The notes beneath the pieces were generated by a model that ran no database searches, was not told the origin of the DNA, and was given only the letters and a program-made list of their open reading frames with translations. A program made the translations under genes and the position numbers. A stretch of 64,000 nt of DNA from Siphonodentalium dalli. Taxonomy: Eukaryota; Mollusca; Scaphopoda; Gadilida; Siphonodentaliidae. Positions 34,920 to 47,689 of the stretch are shown here, one piece after another (the first letter of the stretch is position 1; each line of letters starts with the position of its first letter). The DNA lies in NCBI GenBank assembly GCA_032622095.1, contig CP136065.1, positions 150,603,577 to 150,667,576 on the forward strand. The letters run 5' to 3'.

Positions 34920-35460
34920 TGAGTTATTGTGGAAAGCGATAGCCACCCAAGGTACACATGTACAACCCACCCATTACCTCAGTCACTCCATATGTACATA
35001 AACACCACACAAATGACAATATAGTCACCCACTTTATACACGTACACCTGATCATACAGCCATACTTGGTTATACCCGTACATACCACAAATGACGATAC
35101 AGCCACGATTCACCATGCATGAACACCAGGTGTACTCCTACACCTGGCACATGACAATATAGTCACTATATGTATACATATGCACCACATTCACGATCAT
35201 ACATTCACTCAGTGCATACATATTCATCTCACTATGGACCATACATCCACTACATGTATACCTATTCGACATACCCATGACCATAATATGTATAATATCC
35301 AGGTATACATATACACCTCACCAATGGTGAGCCCTTCCAGATATACGAATACCCACACACACGACCACTTATACCTTCCGTACTTGCATATACACCTCAC
35401 ACATGACAATTCAGCAACTCACTGTATACTGTATTCATACACGCCGCTCCAATGATCAGT
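34920..35460 (-). repeat. Minisatellite, inverted half
   Basis: The same unit as at 32.2-34.8 kb, now in minus orientation (CACTCCATATGTACATAAAC, CACCTCACACATGACAAT). Homology to 32802-33080 runs across several consecutive units, so this half is an inverted duplicate and not an independent expansion. Confidence 0.8.
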
Positions 35461-36292
35461 TAATATACAAAACACAAAATAAAGCCATATTACTCAACCA
35501 GTTCCAAACAATATGAACTGATCTAGAAGATTGTGAAAAAACGTCATATTTTCAACTTCCGGCGGCCATTTTGGCGGCCATCTTGGAGGGTGAGTTTCAA
35601 TTTTGGGCCAAAAACGTGTCATTATGTCTTAGCTTCACGAAAATATATACATTTGTATACATTTTACTAGATTTTCCCGCTATAATTTGCATAAAACTGA
35701 CTTAGGGTCTGATCTGAAAAATGGCGGCCAGGATGGACGCCATCTTGTCTGAAGTCTGCACGGCCACTTTTTTTTTCTTATTAACATTGCTTAAAAGTTG
35801 AAGGACATAATAAGGAACAAAATTAGTGGGGTGAAGTTAAGTCCCATGGGGCGGGTGCAATGGTACCCCTATTGGCTCCCGGACTACACGAAGATTTTAA
35901 AAGCCTTTTATTGAACCCTATGTTCATCCAATCGGGCGACAGGCAGTCTATTCGTGTTCGGCACCTTCGAATTATGGTAAAAAAGTTGGTGTGACACTTT
36001 TCCGCGGAAATGCCTCTGGAAATGTCTTTTCTGAGAATTACGACTAGACTACATCGTTCATGCGCCGATTCTTTGGTGATGAAAGATTAAATGTACTGTG
36101 ATTTGTCGGATATTGGGCGAGTCAAAACAAAAGGCTGTACCTCGCACTGTTTCTATTTAAATATGATATTTAGTAAATAGTAATCAATAGGGCTTCGCTT
36201 GATGTGTTTTAGTGTTAAAAATGTCTTGATTCGTGTAATTGATTAGTGCAGACTATTTATGACACCAAAAATATTTTCCTGTATATTTCCAG

Positions 36293-36322
36293 TTCTCACA
36301 ACTCCAGCCCCGGCTATAAAAC
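36293..36322 (+). CDS. vWA gene exon 3: 30-base linker exon
   Basis: The acceptor TATTTCCAG and the donor AAAAC|GTAAGT enclose 30 bases, phase 1 on both sides. Joined to exon 2 it reads VLTTPAPAIK and then Pro-Cys-Gly of exon 4. A short Thr/Pro/Ala-rich hinge between a domain ending in TCE and one starting with PCG is exactly what tandem A-domain proteins show. The exon keeps the frame whether included or skipped. Support is splice-site quality, phase and sense of the peptide; transcript evidence is needed. Confidence 0.65.
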
Positions 36323-39300
36323 GTAAGTATATGATTACACGTTGGATTGTCAATTTCTTAGTATACTATTGCTCGCAATAATGTCTACTTACATGAGTGT
36401 ATAAATTATTCTGTAATATCAATCATACATGTACTTCTATATATAGAAAACTGGTATATAATATACATGCATATCGCGTGCCTCTGTATTATGTACCACA
36501 GTTGACACCGGGATTGTTAGAATATAGTTAATGTAGTAAAATATCACCAACATGTAATTTTTGCCAGCTGTTCCTGTCAATAGATTGTGATTACACACCC
36601 TGAGCAATCGCACAAATTTCTAATTTGACACCAGGGCGGAACACGAATGCGCATATGCTCTCACTACTTTGCACAGCATAAACAGTATTTATTGCTTATT
36701 ATAGTCATTATTTAAAAATTATATATATAATACACACGCGAGTGGTGTAAATTTGGTATTCAGAAACACTATATGTGTGTAGTTTGTTTATACCATGATC
36801 CCACCGATAAGAATAATATTATAAATGATATGGAATGGATTTGTTCTACTTTCAAATGAAATAATATTTTTCCGTGTTTCAATAAAAATACAATCAACCA
36901 GACAATGGTTGGTGAAGACCGCTTCCTGTAATATATAGGGAATGTCAACCAACCAATCACACGCTTTAATTATGCTAAAAAAGTCACGTGAGATAGATTC
37001 ACGAAACATAGTTAATGTGCATATATCTATATGTTTACGTACACCGTACGATAGCACGCCCCTGAGCTAATGTGGTCATAAACTTATATCCACATTGACC
37101 TACATTTTGATCTGTCATCTTTCTATAACAGCAACAGGTTCCGTAAATCAGCGGAGATGATAGGAAATGCACGAACTATATATCCACAGGCTGCTTGTGT
37201 TTGAAAATGGCAGTGTGCCAATGCGTCGTGTGAGGATCAGAAGGTTCTATCTGTATTTTGGCGGGAAAATGAGATATTGGTGTCATTCGAATCGGCATCG
37301 CTTTCTTTATCAGATTAGCTTTTCCCACAATGTCCACCACGTGCAGTATCTGCGTAAAATGCTATGAAAAAAGTTCTATCTCCATATCGACATGTTTCTT
37401 CCGAGCAAAAGGGTCCTATATCTGCTGGTCCAATAAAACTTGAAATAAATATCACGTGGTCAAAGTCATGATGTAGATAGAACATTCTTGCGCTCACAAT
37501 ATAATTGCTGGAAATACAACATCATATAACATTCAATCGGCAGATAGATCATTCACAGATTTATTGAGTGATGTGTGTGTTATAATAAAATTATAGCCCA
37601 TACAATGTTGTTGTTTGTACTACTTTGACCATTGGGAATTCGGCCCTGCGTTTTGTAGACAGCTAGAGCACCATACAGTACAACGAATAATCCCAAAATG
37701 GGTCCAGTGGGTAAACAATGTGTCTTGTAGAGAAACAAAGACCAGATCATTGCTTTGTAAATAACACAATCGTAGTGTTGACCACCAACCAGGGACGCGG
37801 GGACAGAGGGCGTGGGTGTCTTATCCCCTAGTTTGTTACAAAATCGAATGGTTGAAAACTCGGAGCCTGCATCAGCCTACAGTTGGAGATTTCATACTCT
37901 AACCTAGTAGAAATCGGCTGAAATTGGATGTTTCCGACTGTAATTCAGCCCACTTTGTTCGGTTTTCAATGAGAATTTAGATATTTTTCCCACTAAGTGC
38001 TCAGTTGGAAAATTCCAACTCAAGGAGGGGGTGGGGTGCAAAACCAAATTTACCACTTGCTGAAGGTCCAGTTTGAAAATTACAACCCAAGGGGCGTGCA
38101 AATCAAATTTCACTCCAGTTGGACATTTTGGGTGACTCTAATCGAAAAATTGGGACCGAAGGGGGAGGGCGACCGTTATGTTATTTGAGCAAAAAAATAG
38201 CACACGAACTTGCCAACATATCAGATTTATCATTCTTTGATACGTTCACGCATTTTCTTTTCAAGTGTGGGATAAACAAGCATTGCTGTATAGCCGCCTT
38301 GTGGGACACAAAGACTTTAGCACGCACGAGAAACCAGGATTTTAAACGCAATGACAGAGAGCTTTTATTTTATAAATCGATTAATTGTCTACTTTCTCTT
38401 AATAATTTACATCATATTATGCAAATACATTTCTCGTAACAATGCTCAAACATCACATCGCCATAATTGTAATGTTTAACCCACTTAGCTATCAGTTGTG
38501 TAAATAAATATGTACATTTTGTCAAAAGGATACTGCTAAATGTTAACATGCCAATATATACATATAGCTCACGTATTGCAACACATCTCCGTAACTATAT
38601 GGCTATATGGAACCAAATACTTTCCGGTGTTCGTCGATGGTCGACTCGAACCATGCATAGGTTACTTCTCTACTCATAGCCAATTCGTCACATCAGCGGC
38701 CATTAGTTTCTCAAATTAAGAACTGAACGTGATGTTGTAAAGGTGTTACTTGTTTTCACACGCATATATTTTAGTTCCAATACGGTGGTGCACATTATTC
38801 GCCGAAGCTCCAAGAACATGGCACAATTAATGATGCCAGTGTGATCATCATGTGTTGACGTATGAATGTGATCCGAAGTACGAACTATTGTTTCGCACAT
38901 AGTGTCTCGTTTTATAGAGTTGTATTGTAGCAGGAGAAACATTCAATGAACCACACATAAATATGGTTCTTTCTAAGTTTAATTTCGTCGTTAGATTTTC
39001 CACTTTCTCCTCGGTAGAAGATATTATGTTCGTTTTTTTATCAGTCGAAAAAGTTGTACATCAAATTTTTTCAACTTCCATCTTAAGATTACTACAGGTA
39101 AGGTCAGTCCCGTCTTAGTTTAGACATCGAATTGCAGCGACATGAAGTTGAAAACATTGATGTAGTTCGATCGGTTGTGGTGTTTTATAATTGACATGAC
39201 AGTTCGTCTGTTTTTTTCTATTTCAAAGCGGAAGCGCAGTTGTTTTCTGATTTGAATTGGTGTAGCGAGAAGATCTCAGACCACACTTATACATGTACTA

Positions 39301-40820
39301 TGTTCTCGGACCTTTTTCGTGTGTTGATCGATCATATTTTGTGGGCATGGAACTATGTCTCCGGTACCCGTCCACGGTAATAACTATAACCGAGCAACCA
39401 TCTTTAGAATAGTGTGTTGTTGGAGAACAAATCAATGCCAGATGATGGACCAAAGCATTATCACAAGACCTCAACGTTAGTTATTAACTGAGTTGTTTCT
39501 TCGAAAATCCAAAAGATGGAACCAGTCTGGCTTTCATGCTTGTTTTTGGTGAAATTGGTTATTGGGGAAATTATGTTATCTACCGAAAATATTCGCTCCT
39601 TCTTCGGAATAAATACTAGTTTAGAGTGCGCTTAACCATCCCCCAGGCTTGTCTGATACTGTGCGCGAGACATAGCTCCAAACCTCTTTTTGTTCCGATT
39701 CCTTTGAGGTTATACAGTAGAAGTAAAATATTATATGTTTATGCAACTTGATTGACCTGGACATGCGTTAGAACTATACATGAGAATCACACACATCGTC
39801 GAGAACAGACAACGGATCTACTTACACATTAACTTAAATATTTAATTAGACCGTACCGTCCATATATAAATTATACGGTTATGATATCGTTGAAATTATT
39901 TAGTCGATAATACACTCCCCATTTGAGCCAAATAGACCAATTGAACGAAACTTGCACCATCCTTTGTGGCATACTTATATCAAATTATTGCCTTGTTAAC
40001 ATTCTGATATGAAAATATAAGAACTCAATTATTGTTTCGTTCATTTCCATGGTGTGTGAATGCATGTGAACCTGGAAAATGTGAGAAGTGATTATGCGCG
40101 TCACGCCATTTTTCAGGCCTATATATGCATTCTTACCCTTGAAATTGAAAGAGACAAACATTCATTTCCCAAAATGGCAAAGAATATTGACCACTCGCTT
40201 ATATACTCTAACACAATCCCCCCACAAACCGCGAGAGATATTGAATGAACTGCTGTCGAATTTAACCACATATGCCTACATAAAATGGAGAAAAAATTCA
40301 GGCTAGAGAGTTCTATCTCCATGTGCACTCTGATCCGGAAGCGAGACGGTGGTTTTGTAAGCAAAAGGTTCTATCTCAAAACACATTTTTGTCTTTTATT
40401 ATAAAACTTGCGAGTTTCTAGAACTGAGACTTCGGATATAATAATATTTTAGTTAGCTTCAACATTTTAAAACATGACGACAAACACTGAACACGATTTA
40501 CTTGGTAATTCCCGTCTCGAAATTTCAACATCGATTTCCCAACAAAATGATAAATGGTAGATAGAACCATCTGATTCTCACACGACGATTAATTATGGTC
40601 TAATTTATGTTTGGAGTAGGTGAATTTAGAGATTAGGCACTCCATAGTATACCCGTCGAACTGGAAGTTGAATAATAGATGTGAATGACGAAAAATCCTA
40701 ATTCGCAATTCACTTAAGCGTGTAAATATAATTAATAGACGGTGTCGTGGGATTTTTTGATAAAAAAAATAAGCAAACTCCGCATGAACCGCCGTTAATT
40801 TCTAATGTGTTTACTTTCAG
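36323..40820 (+). other. Putative intron 3 of the vWA gene (4.5 kb)
   Basis: Contains repeats only. The box CGTCGTGTGAGG plus ATCAGAAGGTTCTATCT (about 37219) is repeated inverted near 40553-40597, and TTCTATCTCCAT boxes recur near 37373 and 40311. The GTTGGAAAATTCCAAC family lies at 37.9-38.2 kb. No exon recognised. Confidence 0.5.
37870..38170. repeat. GTTGGAAAATTCCAAC-family dispersed repeat
   Basis: Shares CAGTTGGAAAATTCCAACTC and AATTACAACCCAAGG-type boxes with the 27.2-27.7 kb and 47.7-47.9 kb regions. The boundaries are unclear. Confidence 0.5.
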
Positions 40821-41040
40821 CATGTGGCGTCCGAATTCCAACAGACGTCTACTTCATGTACGAACAACGGCTATCAAAGTTCGGGTATGAAGCTGTTCAA
40901 ATGGTCAGTAAATTTGTGAGAACCATCGTTCAGTTACAGAACTTTGGTGGAATGAACTTCGGAACAATCACGATCTGCGATAGCAATGAGTTCGACCTAG
41001 GAGCTTGGGAATTTCCGGACATAGCTGGCAATTTTAATGG
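40821..41040 (+). CDS. vWA gene exon 4: N-terminal part of second A domain
   Basis: The acceptor TTTACTTTCAG and the donor GG|GTATGT bound 220 bases, entering in phase 1 and leaving in phase 2. The product starts PCGVRIPTDVYFMYEQRLS, aligning with the first strand and MIDAS loop of domain 1, and continues VQMVSKFVRTIVQLQNF then MNFGTITICDSNEFDLGAW. Where domain 1 has D-x-S-x-S, this domain has Glu240-x-Arg242-x-Ser244, so the metal site is degraded. Cys227 is the upstream flanking cysteine. Exon 5 completes the domain in matching phase. Ligand binding through a metal ion is unlikely; a structural or homophilic role is possible. Confidence 0.85.
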
Positions 41041-41779
41041 GTATGTAAACAATTACCGTAATAAGTATAGATTTTGTTGGTAACATCACACGGTCACCTA
41101 ATACGCTTGTTATAAAGCCGCGTTGCGGTATGACTTTATTCTCGTTTGGATACTGACTTTATGCTAGCTTTACACCCGGCCGATTCCGGAAACAAAACAG
41201 GTCGCTAAATACTTGTATACGGACAAAATGATTGATTTATTGGGGTTTAATGTCGCTTTCGGCAACTAACATTGACATTGCCAGTTTAGTGGTGTAGTGG
41301 AGGAAATCCGCACACTTACGGCTAACAGTGATTTCAATGGCTGATAAACTCGTCGACTTTATGAACGAAACTACAAAAAAAAATATATATATAACATGTA
41401 TATATGTATGTGTACATATGTATGCGTGTGGGTGCAGATGCACTTATTTGTAATTCAATTATTTGTAATTCAATTATTAAATGTATCAGAATTGACTTTC
41501 ATTTTTAGCCATAACTAAGTACTTATAGTTTAGAATATTCTCAAATTCAACTTGGATGGATGTCACCACTTTTGTTAGAGCAGACATCTGAAACAGTATT
41601 ATATGCAATCTAAAAGCGCTATCAATACCATGTTTATCTGAATATTTACATGCAGTATTTTCGGATGGTCTATATAAATCAGACCCCCCCCCCCCCCCAC
41701 CCACGATTCGAGCCAAATTGCTACACACCATGAACATATGTATAAAATCCATGGTTACGAACTGCATTTAAAATACTAA

Positions 41780-44700
41780 CAATTTATAAACAGTCTGTTT
41801 TTTTTCTTCTTGTTTTTCCTCTTCTGTTTTAATTGTCAAGAGATGAGCTTCCTCTTGTATGTGTATATATGTTTTCTAAATATTTACTATATTCAACACT
41901 TTGTACTAATCTCCATATACCCATTCCAATTCCTCACTACTGCCTGAGTGTACGAAAAATGATAACCAAAACTTCGACAAATTTCCATTAACATTACTCA
42001 ACTTGATATTCCAATTCATAATGCATTATTATACTCTAAAGAAATTCCTGAATCAAATAGGGCCAATCAAATTGCTCTCCTTGGATTTTCTATTGTCTCT
42101 CACCTTGTATTGTAATGATTGATATTTCTCAGTATAGAGCAAGGATTGGCTCATTTTACAGCTATGCTACTCGACTCCACAAATCAAAAAGTCTTGATTA
42201 CAACTCTTCCCATCACGTCCTAATATATTTTATTTTAAGACTTAGGGGATTGAGCTGCAATTTATGTACACGCATAGCACTCATGTTGCATTTCTTATCT
42301 GATATATTTCCCAATGAATGTATATTGAAATTTATAAAATTACAAAATGAGAAACTAATAATTTCAAGAAAGGCTCCATCTACAGCAGCGGGTGGGGGTT
42401 ACGAATCATTTAATTGTTATAAGTATATTACACGTAGTTGTAGTGTGTTATGTATATCATTGCTGTCATTAGCCACAATTATTATTCTGCTTTTTATTGG
42501 ATGTGTTGAATGTAACACCGGCCCGCGCGATGATGGCTTGTCGTTCTTACTTCTTAGCACACAAAGCATACGTAACAAGATTGAAACAATCGCTGTTGAA
42601 ATGGATGATTATGATGTGTGTATGTTTACTGAAACATGGCTAAGTTCTTCGGTTGATAATATAGACTTGGCGATACCTGGTTTTAATTAAGTGGTCAGAA
42701 ACGAAAGGATCGGTAAAACAGGAGGTGGTGTAGCCGTCTTTATTCGCGACTCGGTTATATAGTTTCAAACATCGTGATGATTTAATGAATCCAACATAGA
42801 ATATGTATGGGTAGAGATAACTCATCCTAAACGACTTCTTGTGGGCTGTTTTTATCGCCCACCTAACTCCCAAGTATCACTTTGGGACAACATCGAAGAC
42901 TCTTATTAGTGGTGCACGTGACAGTGGATGTGAATTGATAGTCACCGGTGACTTCAATGAAGATCAAACCCATACCCCTCGAGGGCACATTCATAACTTA
43001 AGTAGCGCATGTGGTCTCAAGCAAATAATAAAATCTCCAACACACTTTACTGAAAATTCGAGTACTATTTTGGATCTTTTTCTCGTATCAAACCCAGACA
43101 CAGTCAAAGATTACACCATTCTCGATCCGTTTCATGCAGACTTGAAGCGATATCACTGCCCAGTTAATGTACTTTTTAAATATGGAAACAACAGGCCTAA
43201 AAATACTATAAAACGCACTATTTGGAATTACAACCTTGCTGATTACGTTAAAATGAACCAAGCTTTTGATGAATGGAATACCGCAGATGATCTTAATAAC
43301 TATAATTGTAACTCATTGACAAGTACTGTAACCACAAAAATAATGAACGTAGCGAAAACATTTATACAAAATAAGGTAGTACTAGTCCGCAGAGATAATC
43401 CACAATGGCTTACTTGCAACACCCGTAGACTAATAAGGGAACGGAGAAAAATCCATAAAAAAGCTAAATGTTCTAATACTGCATCCGACTGGTCAAATTA
43501 CAGAAAAAAAGAAATGAAGTAATATCAGAAGTCAGAAAAGCAAAGCGAAATCATATCATGAAACAAGAGCTCCTCCTCAATGACAGTAGTAGTGAAACCT
43601 CCACCTGGTGGAAAACACTTCAGCAGCTAATGTTCTCCCCTAATAGTCGAACAATCCCCCCTATCACGGATGGTAATGACATCCTGGTATCACCTATGGA
43701 AAAGGTTGAATGCTTTAATACATACTTCTGCAATATATCATCACTAAAAGAAGATGGAGCAACCGTCCCAATCTGTTCGGGAAATCATTGGCGTCCTCTT
43801 CTGTCAGATATTAAGTTGAGTACCGATGATGTAAGGGAGGCTCTCCATTCTGTAAATCCTTCAAAGGCGTCTGGCCCAGATCAAATTAGTCCCAAAACAT
43901 TGAAATACTGTTCGGAAACACTTTGCTACCCACTTTGTGGGATTTTTTGACTATCAACGGACTTATATCAATGTATCAATCTGGCTTTGTTAGAGGTGAC
44001 TCTACTGTATACCAATTAACAGATATTTACGATTACATTACTGATTCATTAGATCAAGGTCAAGAAATTAGATGTGTGTTTTGTGATGTCAGTAAAGCTT
44101 TTGATAAGGTCTGGCATAAGGGCATCCTTTACAAATTGGAACGTATAGGTATAACTGGTAATCTTTTAAAACTCATTGAGTCTTATTTAACATACCGTCC
44201 GCAACGAGTAGTCTTAGACAGCGCTAATTCAGAATGGAACCACGTGAGAGCCGGTGTCCCCCAGGGATAAATACTCGGACCCCTTCTATTCTTAATCTAC
44301 ATCAATGATATAGCTGAACATGTTACTTGTCACATTCGGCTTTTTGCAGATGACACATCAATGTTTTTAACCATAGAAGACCCAAATCGATCAGCAGATT
44401 TAATTAACAGTGATATTGCAAAGTTGGTTGAATGGTCGAATCGTTGGCTTGTTACTTTTAATGAAATAAAAACCGAATCTCCTCTTATTTCCCGGAAAAC
44501 AAATCCCCCTGATCACCCACCTCTTATTATGGCAAATTGTATTATTGAGGAAGTTAAGTCTCATAGACATCTTGGTCTCACATTTAATAATACGGGTACA
44601 TGGGCAGCGCATATTGACGACATCACTGATAAAGCATGGAATAGAGTTAACCTAATGAGGAAATACAAATACATGTTATCTAGAAACACCCTTCAGAAAA

Positions 44701-46290
44701 TTTATTTTGCATTTATTCGTCCAGTATTGGAATATGCTGCGCCTGTGTGGGACAACTGTGGCATACCATTGAGCGATCGAATTGAAAAGATACAACACGA
44801 AGCGGCTAGAATAGTATCAGGAGCGACAAGAAGTATTAATGCTAACAATATAATATCTGATCTTGGCTGGGAGACTTTGGCGGATAGACGGACAAAATTC
44901 AAGTTACACCAATTTTACAAAATGTTTCATCGATCATCACCCCAGTATCTCCATACCCTTGTTAATCACGAGAACACAGGAGCAGAACGATACTCATTCA
45001 GAAAATCTTCACTCAGACCCCCTCGCTCAGATATCTCCTTATACATGGATACTTTTCTGCAATCGGCGACCAGATTATGGAATGACTTGACCCCTGAACT
45101 GAAACAAGCGGAATCCCTCGAATTATTTAAATCGCTACTAGATGCAGGTAAACGTCTAAACATGAGAAGAACTCTTCACCTGAACTTGTGTTCTAATCGA
45201 AAAGCCCAAATAATCCACACCAACTAAGACTCAAATGTAGTAGTCTTAATAAAGACCTCCACGAGAATCACATAAAAGAAAGCAACAGGTGCTCATGTGG
45301 TGACATAGAAAGCACAGATCACTTTCTTTTAGTCTGCCCTTTATACAACCTAATCAGGGATGAATGCTTTATGCCATCAGAAACAAATACAGAGACAGTG
45401 TAATACTCTTAAATGGCTCAAATTCTCTTACACTTAGCACCAACCACAAAATCTTTAAAGTAACCCAAACTTTCATCACCAGAAGTGAACGTTTCAGTCC
45501 TTTATCATAATATATAGAATCATATCAGTACTGAATAAAACTTTGGCCAAATACGTCCACTTAATCAAGTAGCATAGTTGCCTGATTCAGTGAATTTCCG
45601 TTATATTTGCGTTAAGTGTCAATCATCATGAAAAACAAAGTTATAAGGATCTATACAGATAGATATATTTGAGAATACTTGTAAACACACAGCAGTAGTA
45701 AATCACCCTATGTCCCACTCCTTCCATCTCTTCTGCCTCAACTTAATGTTAGTAACTTGTTATTTTCATTCCCCCCCCCCCCCCAACCTGTTATCTTTAA
45801 CTCAGCCTCTTGTCATACGCTCCTTCTACATACTATTCTGCATGCTTTTCTTTTCCGAGGTCAAATAAGCGGTGACCCGCTTGTTGTTAGATCCTCTTCA
45901 CCCTCCTTTTCTTCTAACCTGTCATTTAATTTAACTCATATTGTTCAATGTCTTATTTCATGTATACATGTATTAATTGAGGGTAGAAATCAATATTGTT
46001 TACACCAAACTCGTCGACCATGTGCGGCAAGCCACCGGCAATCGGCGAGTAACTGACAACTCCACCGGATAACGATTTCGAGTTACAAAGTCCATGATGG
46101 AAACATCTGGATTTGAATCATAATCGCCAGCGCTGGATGGCGAGACGGCTTGGCGTTGTGCCCCTATAACCGAGTGAGGCATTGAGGCCCCCATACGGAC
46201 TATATGACATCGCCCGGATAACATTGCTAATCTGTACATATTATTATACTGATCTGTTATATGTAATGTATACATGTATGATGTTATCCA
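41780..46290 (+). mobile_element. LINE-C: CR1-like non-LTR retrotransposon, decayed
   Basis: Endonuclease and RT frames at 42115-45227, a Cys-His tail to about 45402 and a long 3' UTR with GGATGGCGAGACGGCTTGGC and CCCATACGGACTATATGACA, ending in TGTA-type repeats near 46265-46280. ORF1 was not found; a pyrimidine-rich stretch near 41800 may be the 5' side. It is inserted in the sense direction in intron 4 of the vWA gene. Confidence 0.75.
42115..45402 (+). pseudogene. LINE-C ORF2: endonuclease and RT, multiply broken
   Basis: The endonuclease part shows STQSIRNKIETI and FTETWLSSS (catalytic Glu), then after an in-frame TAA near 42688 VFIRDS and FYRPPNSQ. A frameshift near 42870 comes before IVTGDFNED (catalytic Asp/Asn) and STILDLFLVSN. 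RT begins with PSKASGPDQISPKTL, but the segment with the NYRP motif is absent between about 43945 and 43955, a deletion of some 50-60 codons. Then come CDVSKAFDKVWHKGILY (motif A), RAGVPQG plus a TAA plus ILGPLLFLIYIND (motif B), and RLFADDTSMF (FADD, motif C). The tail CSCGDIESTDHFLLVC is the C-terminal zinc motif. It cannot encode an active protein. Confidence 0.85.
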
Positions 46291-46619
46291 ATAAACAAAT
46301 AGTTAGATATATTTATTATTCCATATCATATCCAAATTACGACGGATTGCTTGAAAATTTGCCAGCATTTGAACGTACCCTTATATGTCAGGTTTTAAAT
46401 GTATATGATGGTTGAACATGCACATGTACATTACATTCCATAGAGTGAGCTAGTGTATATACTTCATCAGCTTCATATTTCCTTATCTCTCACTAGTTAT
46501 GAATAGGCGCGTGCTACATATCACTTGCCATCGCGCCAACAAAATGACCGCGCCGCGTCTTACCATTGATTCAGGTGGTTAACACTCTTTCGAAAAGCCG
46601 CACATGACACCAACACCTG

Positions 46620-47010
46620 GCAATGCAAAATGATTGCTTTGTTCATTAAAGTTAAATTCTTGTCCAACTTCCTTGGGAAAATAGACGCACAAAAAAGGGG
46701 CAAATTGGGTAACTATATTTTCCGTCTCCAGCCCCTGAGCGCAATACCGTCGTATACGATTGTGAAGCGTCTCAGCCAACGCTGTAAAACTATGCATTAT
46801 ACAGCTTGTTTTAAGGATTTTGATTTGTTAAAAAGCCTACTTTTTCATGTGATATACAAGATCTTTAACTCGTTATGTTGGGATATAAGATTTTATGTAA
46901 CTCGTTTGATAAATTTGATTCACAACTCGTCTACTATTCGTAGTGAACCAATTTATCGAACTCGTTTCATAAAATCTAATATCCCAACATAACTCGTTGG
47001 AGATTCGCTA
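46620..47010 (-). mobile_element. Non-autonomous element with one-ended ACTCGT foldback (copy 2)
   Basis: This is the reverse-oriented relative of 12890-13250. ACTCGT boxes start at 46868, 46900, 46925, 46960 and 46992 (spacing 32, 25, 35, 32). The palindromic arms include TTATGTTGGGATATAAGATT. The body to the left shares CAAGATCTT, CGATTGTGAAGCG and CAGCCAACGC with copy 1. No coding content. Confidence 0.7.
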
Positions 47011-47316
47011 TATATCAACCCCTCTGGGTGAAGATACGCCCATTCCCATTTTGTCACTCACACCGAATGATGCGGGGAAACAACAGTTAGGTGCCCCCGG
47101 TTTCAACAAATGGGATGTGTTTTGAAATGGGGATTTTCTGCCCAGGCGGGTTGGGTTTTCACTCTACAGTGTCTCAAATTTTGGACACACTATAATACAG
47201 GTATAATGACAATCTCCGACATATACTCATATTTCCATCTATTGTAGTCTATAAAACTTTTCTTCGCTGGGATACTTCCAGTAAGTTCTTGAAATGTTAC
47301 CGTATATATGTTTCAG

Positions 47317-47618
47317 AGATTCGGGAACGCAGGCTACGAAGCTCCTCTATAAGTTGAACAACAACGGATTCACTTCTGGTCGCGGATACAGAGATGGCGC
47401 TAAGAAGGTTGCTGTGCTGTTCTTAAATGATAAAATACAGAGCAGACAATACGCCAGACGGGAAGCAGAGAAAGCGCGGGAGTCAGGTATTGACCTGTAT
47501 GTCGTTGACTTGGGCGGCGCTGGAAGTAGTGCGCGTGCCTTAGCGTCAGGACAGTTCATCATCAGTGGAGCATCTATATTTGAATCGTCAAACACACTGT
47601 TGGATAGATTATGTGAAG
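47317..47618 (+). CDS. vWA gene exon 5: C-terminal part of second A domain
   Basis: The acceptor TATATGTTTCAG and the donor GAAG|GTGAGA bound 302 bases, entering in phase 2 (completing a Gly codon from exon 4) and leaving in phase 1. It reads DSGTQATKLLYKLNNNGF, then KKVAVLFLNDKIQSRQYARR, ARESGIDLYVVDLGG and LLDRLCE. These align strand for strand with the end of domain 1 (FGIVITDGQSQ, AAGIKMVAIGVG, LLEVTCE). The MIDAS TDG is replaced by LND. Cys398 matches Cys214 of domain 1 and should bond with Cys227. An identical phase-1 GAAG end in both domains supports origin by exon duplication. Confidence 0.85.
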
Positions 47619-47689
47619 GTGAGACCAAATTCAGTTAGATCAGAGACGTGGCGACACGGGAGAGGGGTGTATCACCCAACTTTGTTCAA

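Larger units (their letters stand above)
31178..35557. repeat. 4.4-kb inverted structure with minisatellite core
   Basis: The left arm 31178-31293 (AGTTGAAAATATGACGTTTT through AACTGATCATTGGAGC) matches the reverse complement of 35446-35557. Inside, 32802-33080 matches the reverse complement of about 35180-35460. Motifs such as CCAAAATGG/GGCGGCCATTTTGG lie on both outer sides. The whole block is therefore a large imperfect foldback, either a composite mobile element or an inverted segmental duplication. Confidence 0.75.
28736..36292 (+). other. Putative intron 2 of the vWA gene (7.6 kb)
   Basis: Holds a repeat 3' end near 28955-28985 (GATAAGATAATTTATTGATG), a piggyBac-like MITE and the large inverted minisatellite block. 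C and G runs occur near 28883 and 29300. No other exon was identified, though further tiny linker exons could be missed. Confidence 0.6.
41041..47316 (+). other. Putative intron 4 of the vWA gene (6.3 kb, phase 2)
   Basis: It separates the two halves of the second A domain. Most of it is LINE-C in the same orientation plus a foldback element. A C-run near 41683-41698 and a second near 45770-45784 may be assembly-sensitive. Confidence 0.7.

Noticed and set aside
38119-38439. A 106-codon plus-strand frame
   Set aside because: Begins in the GTTGGAAAATTCCAAC repeat, shows no domain and no exon boundaries.
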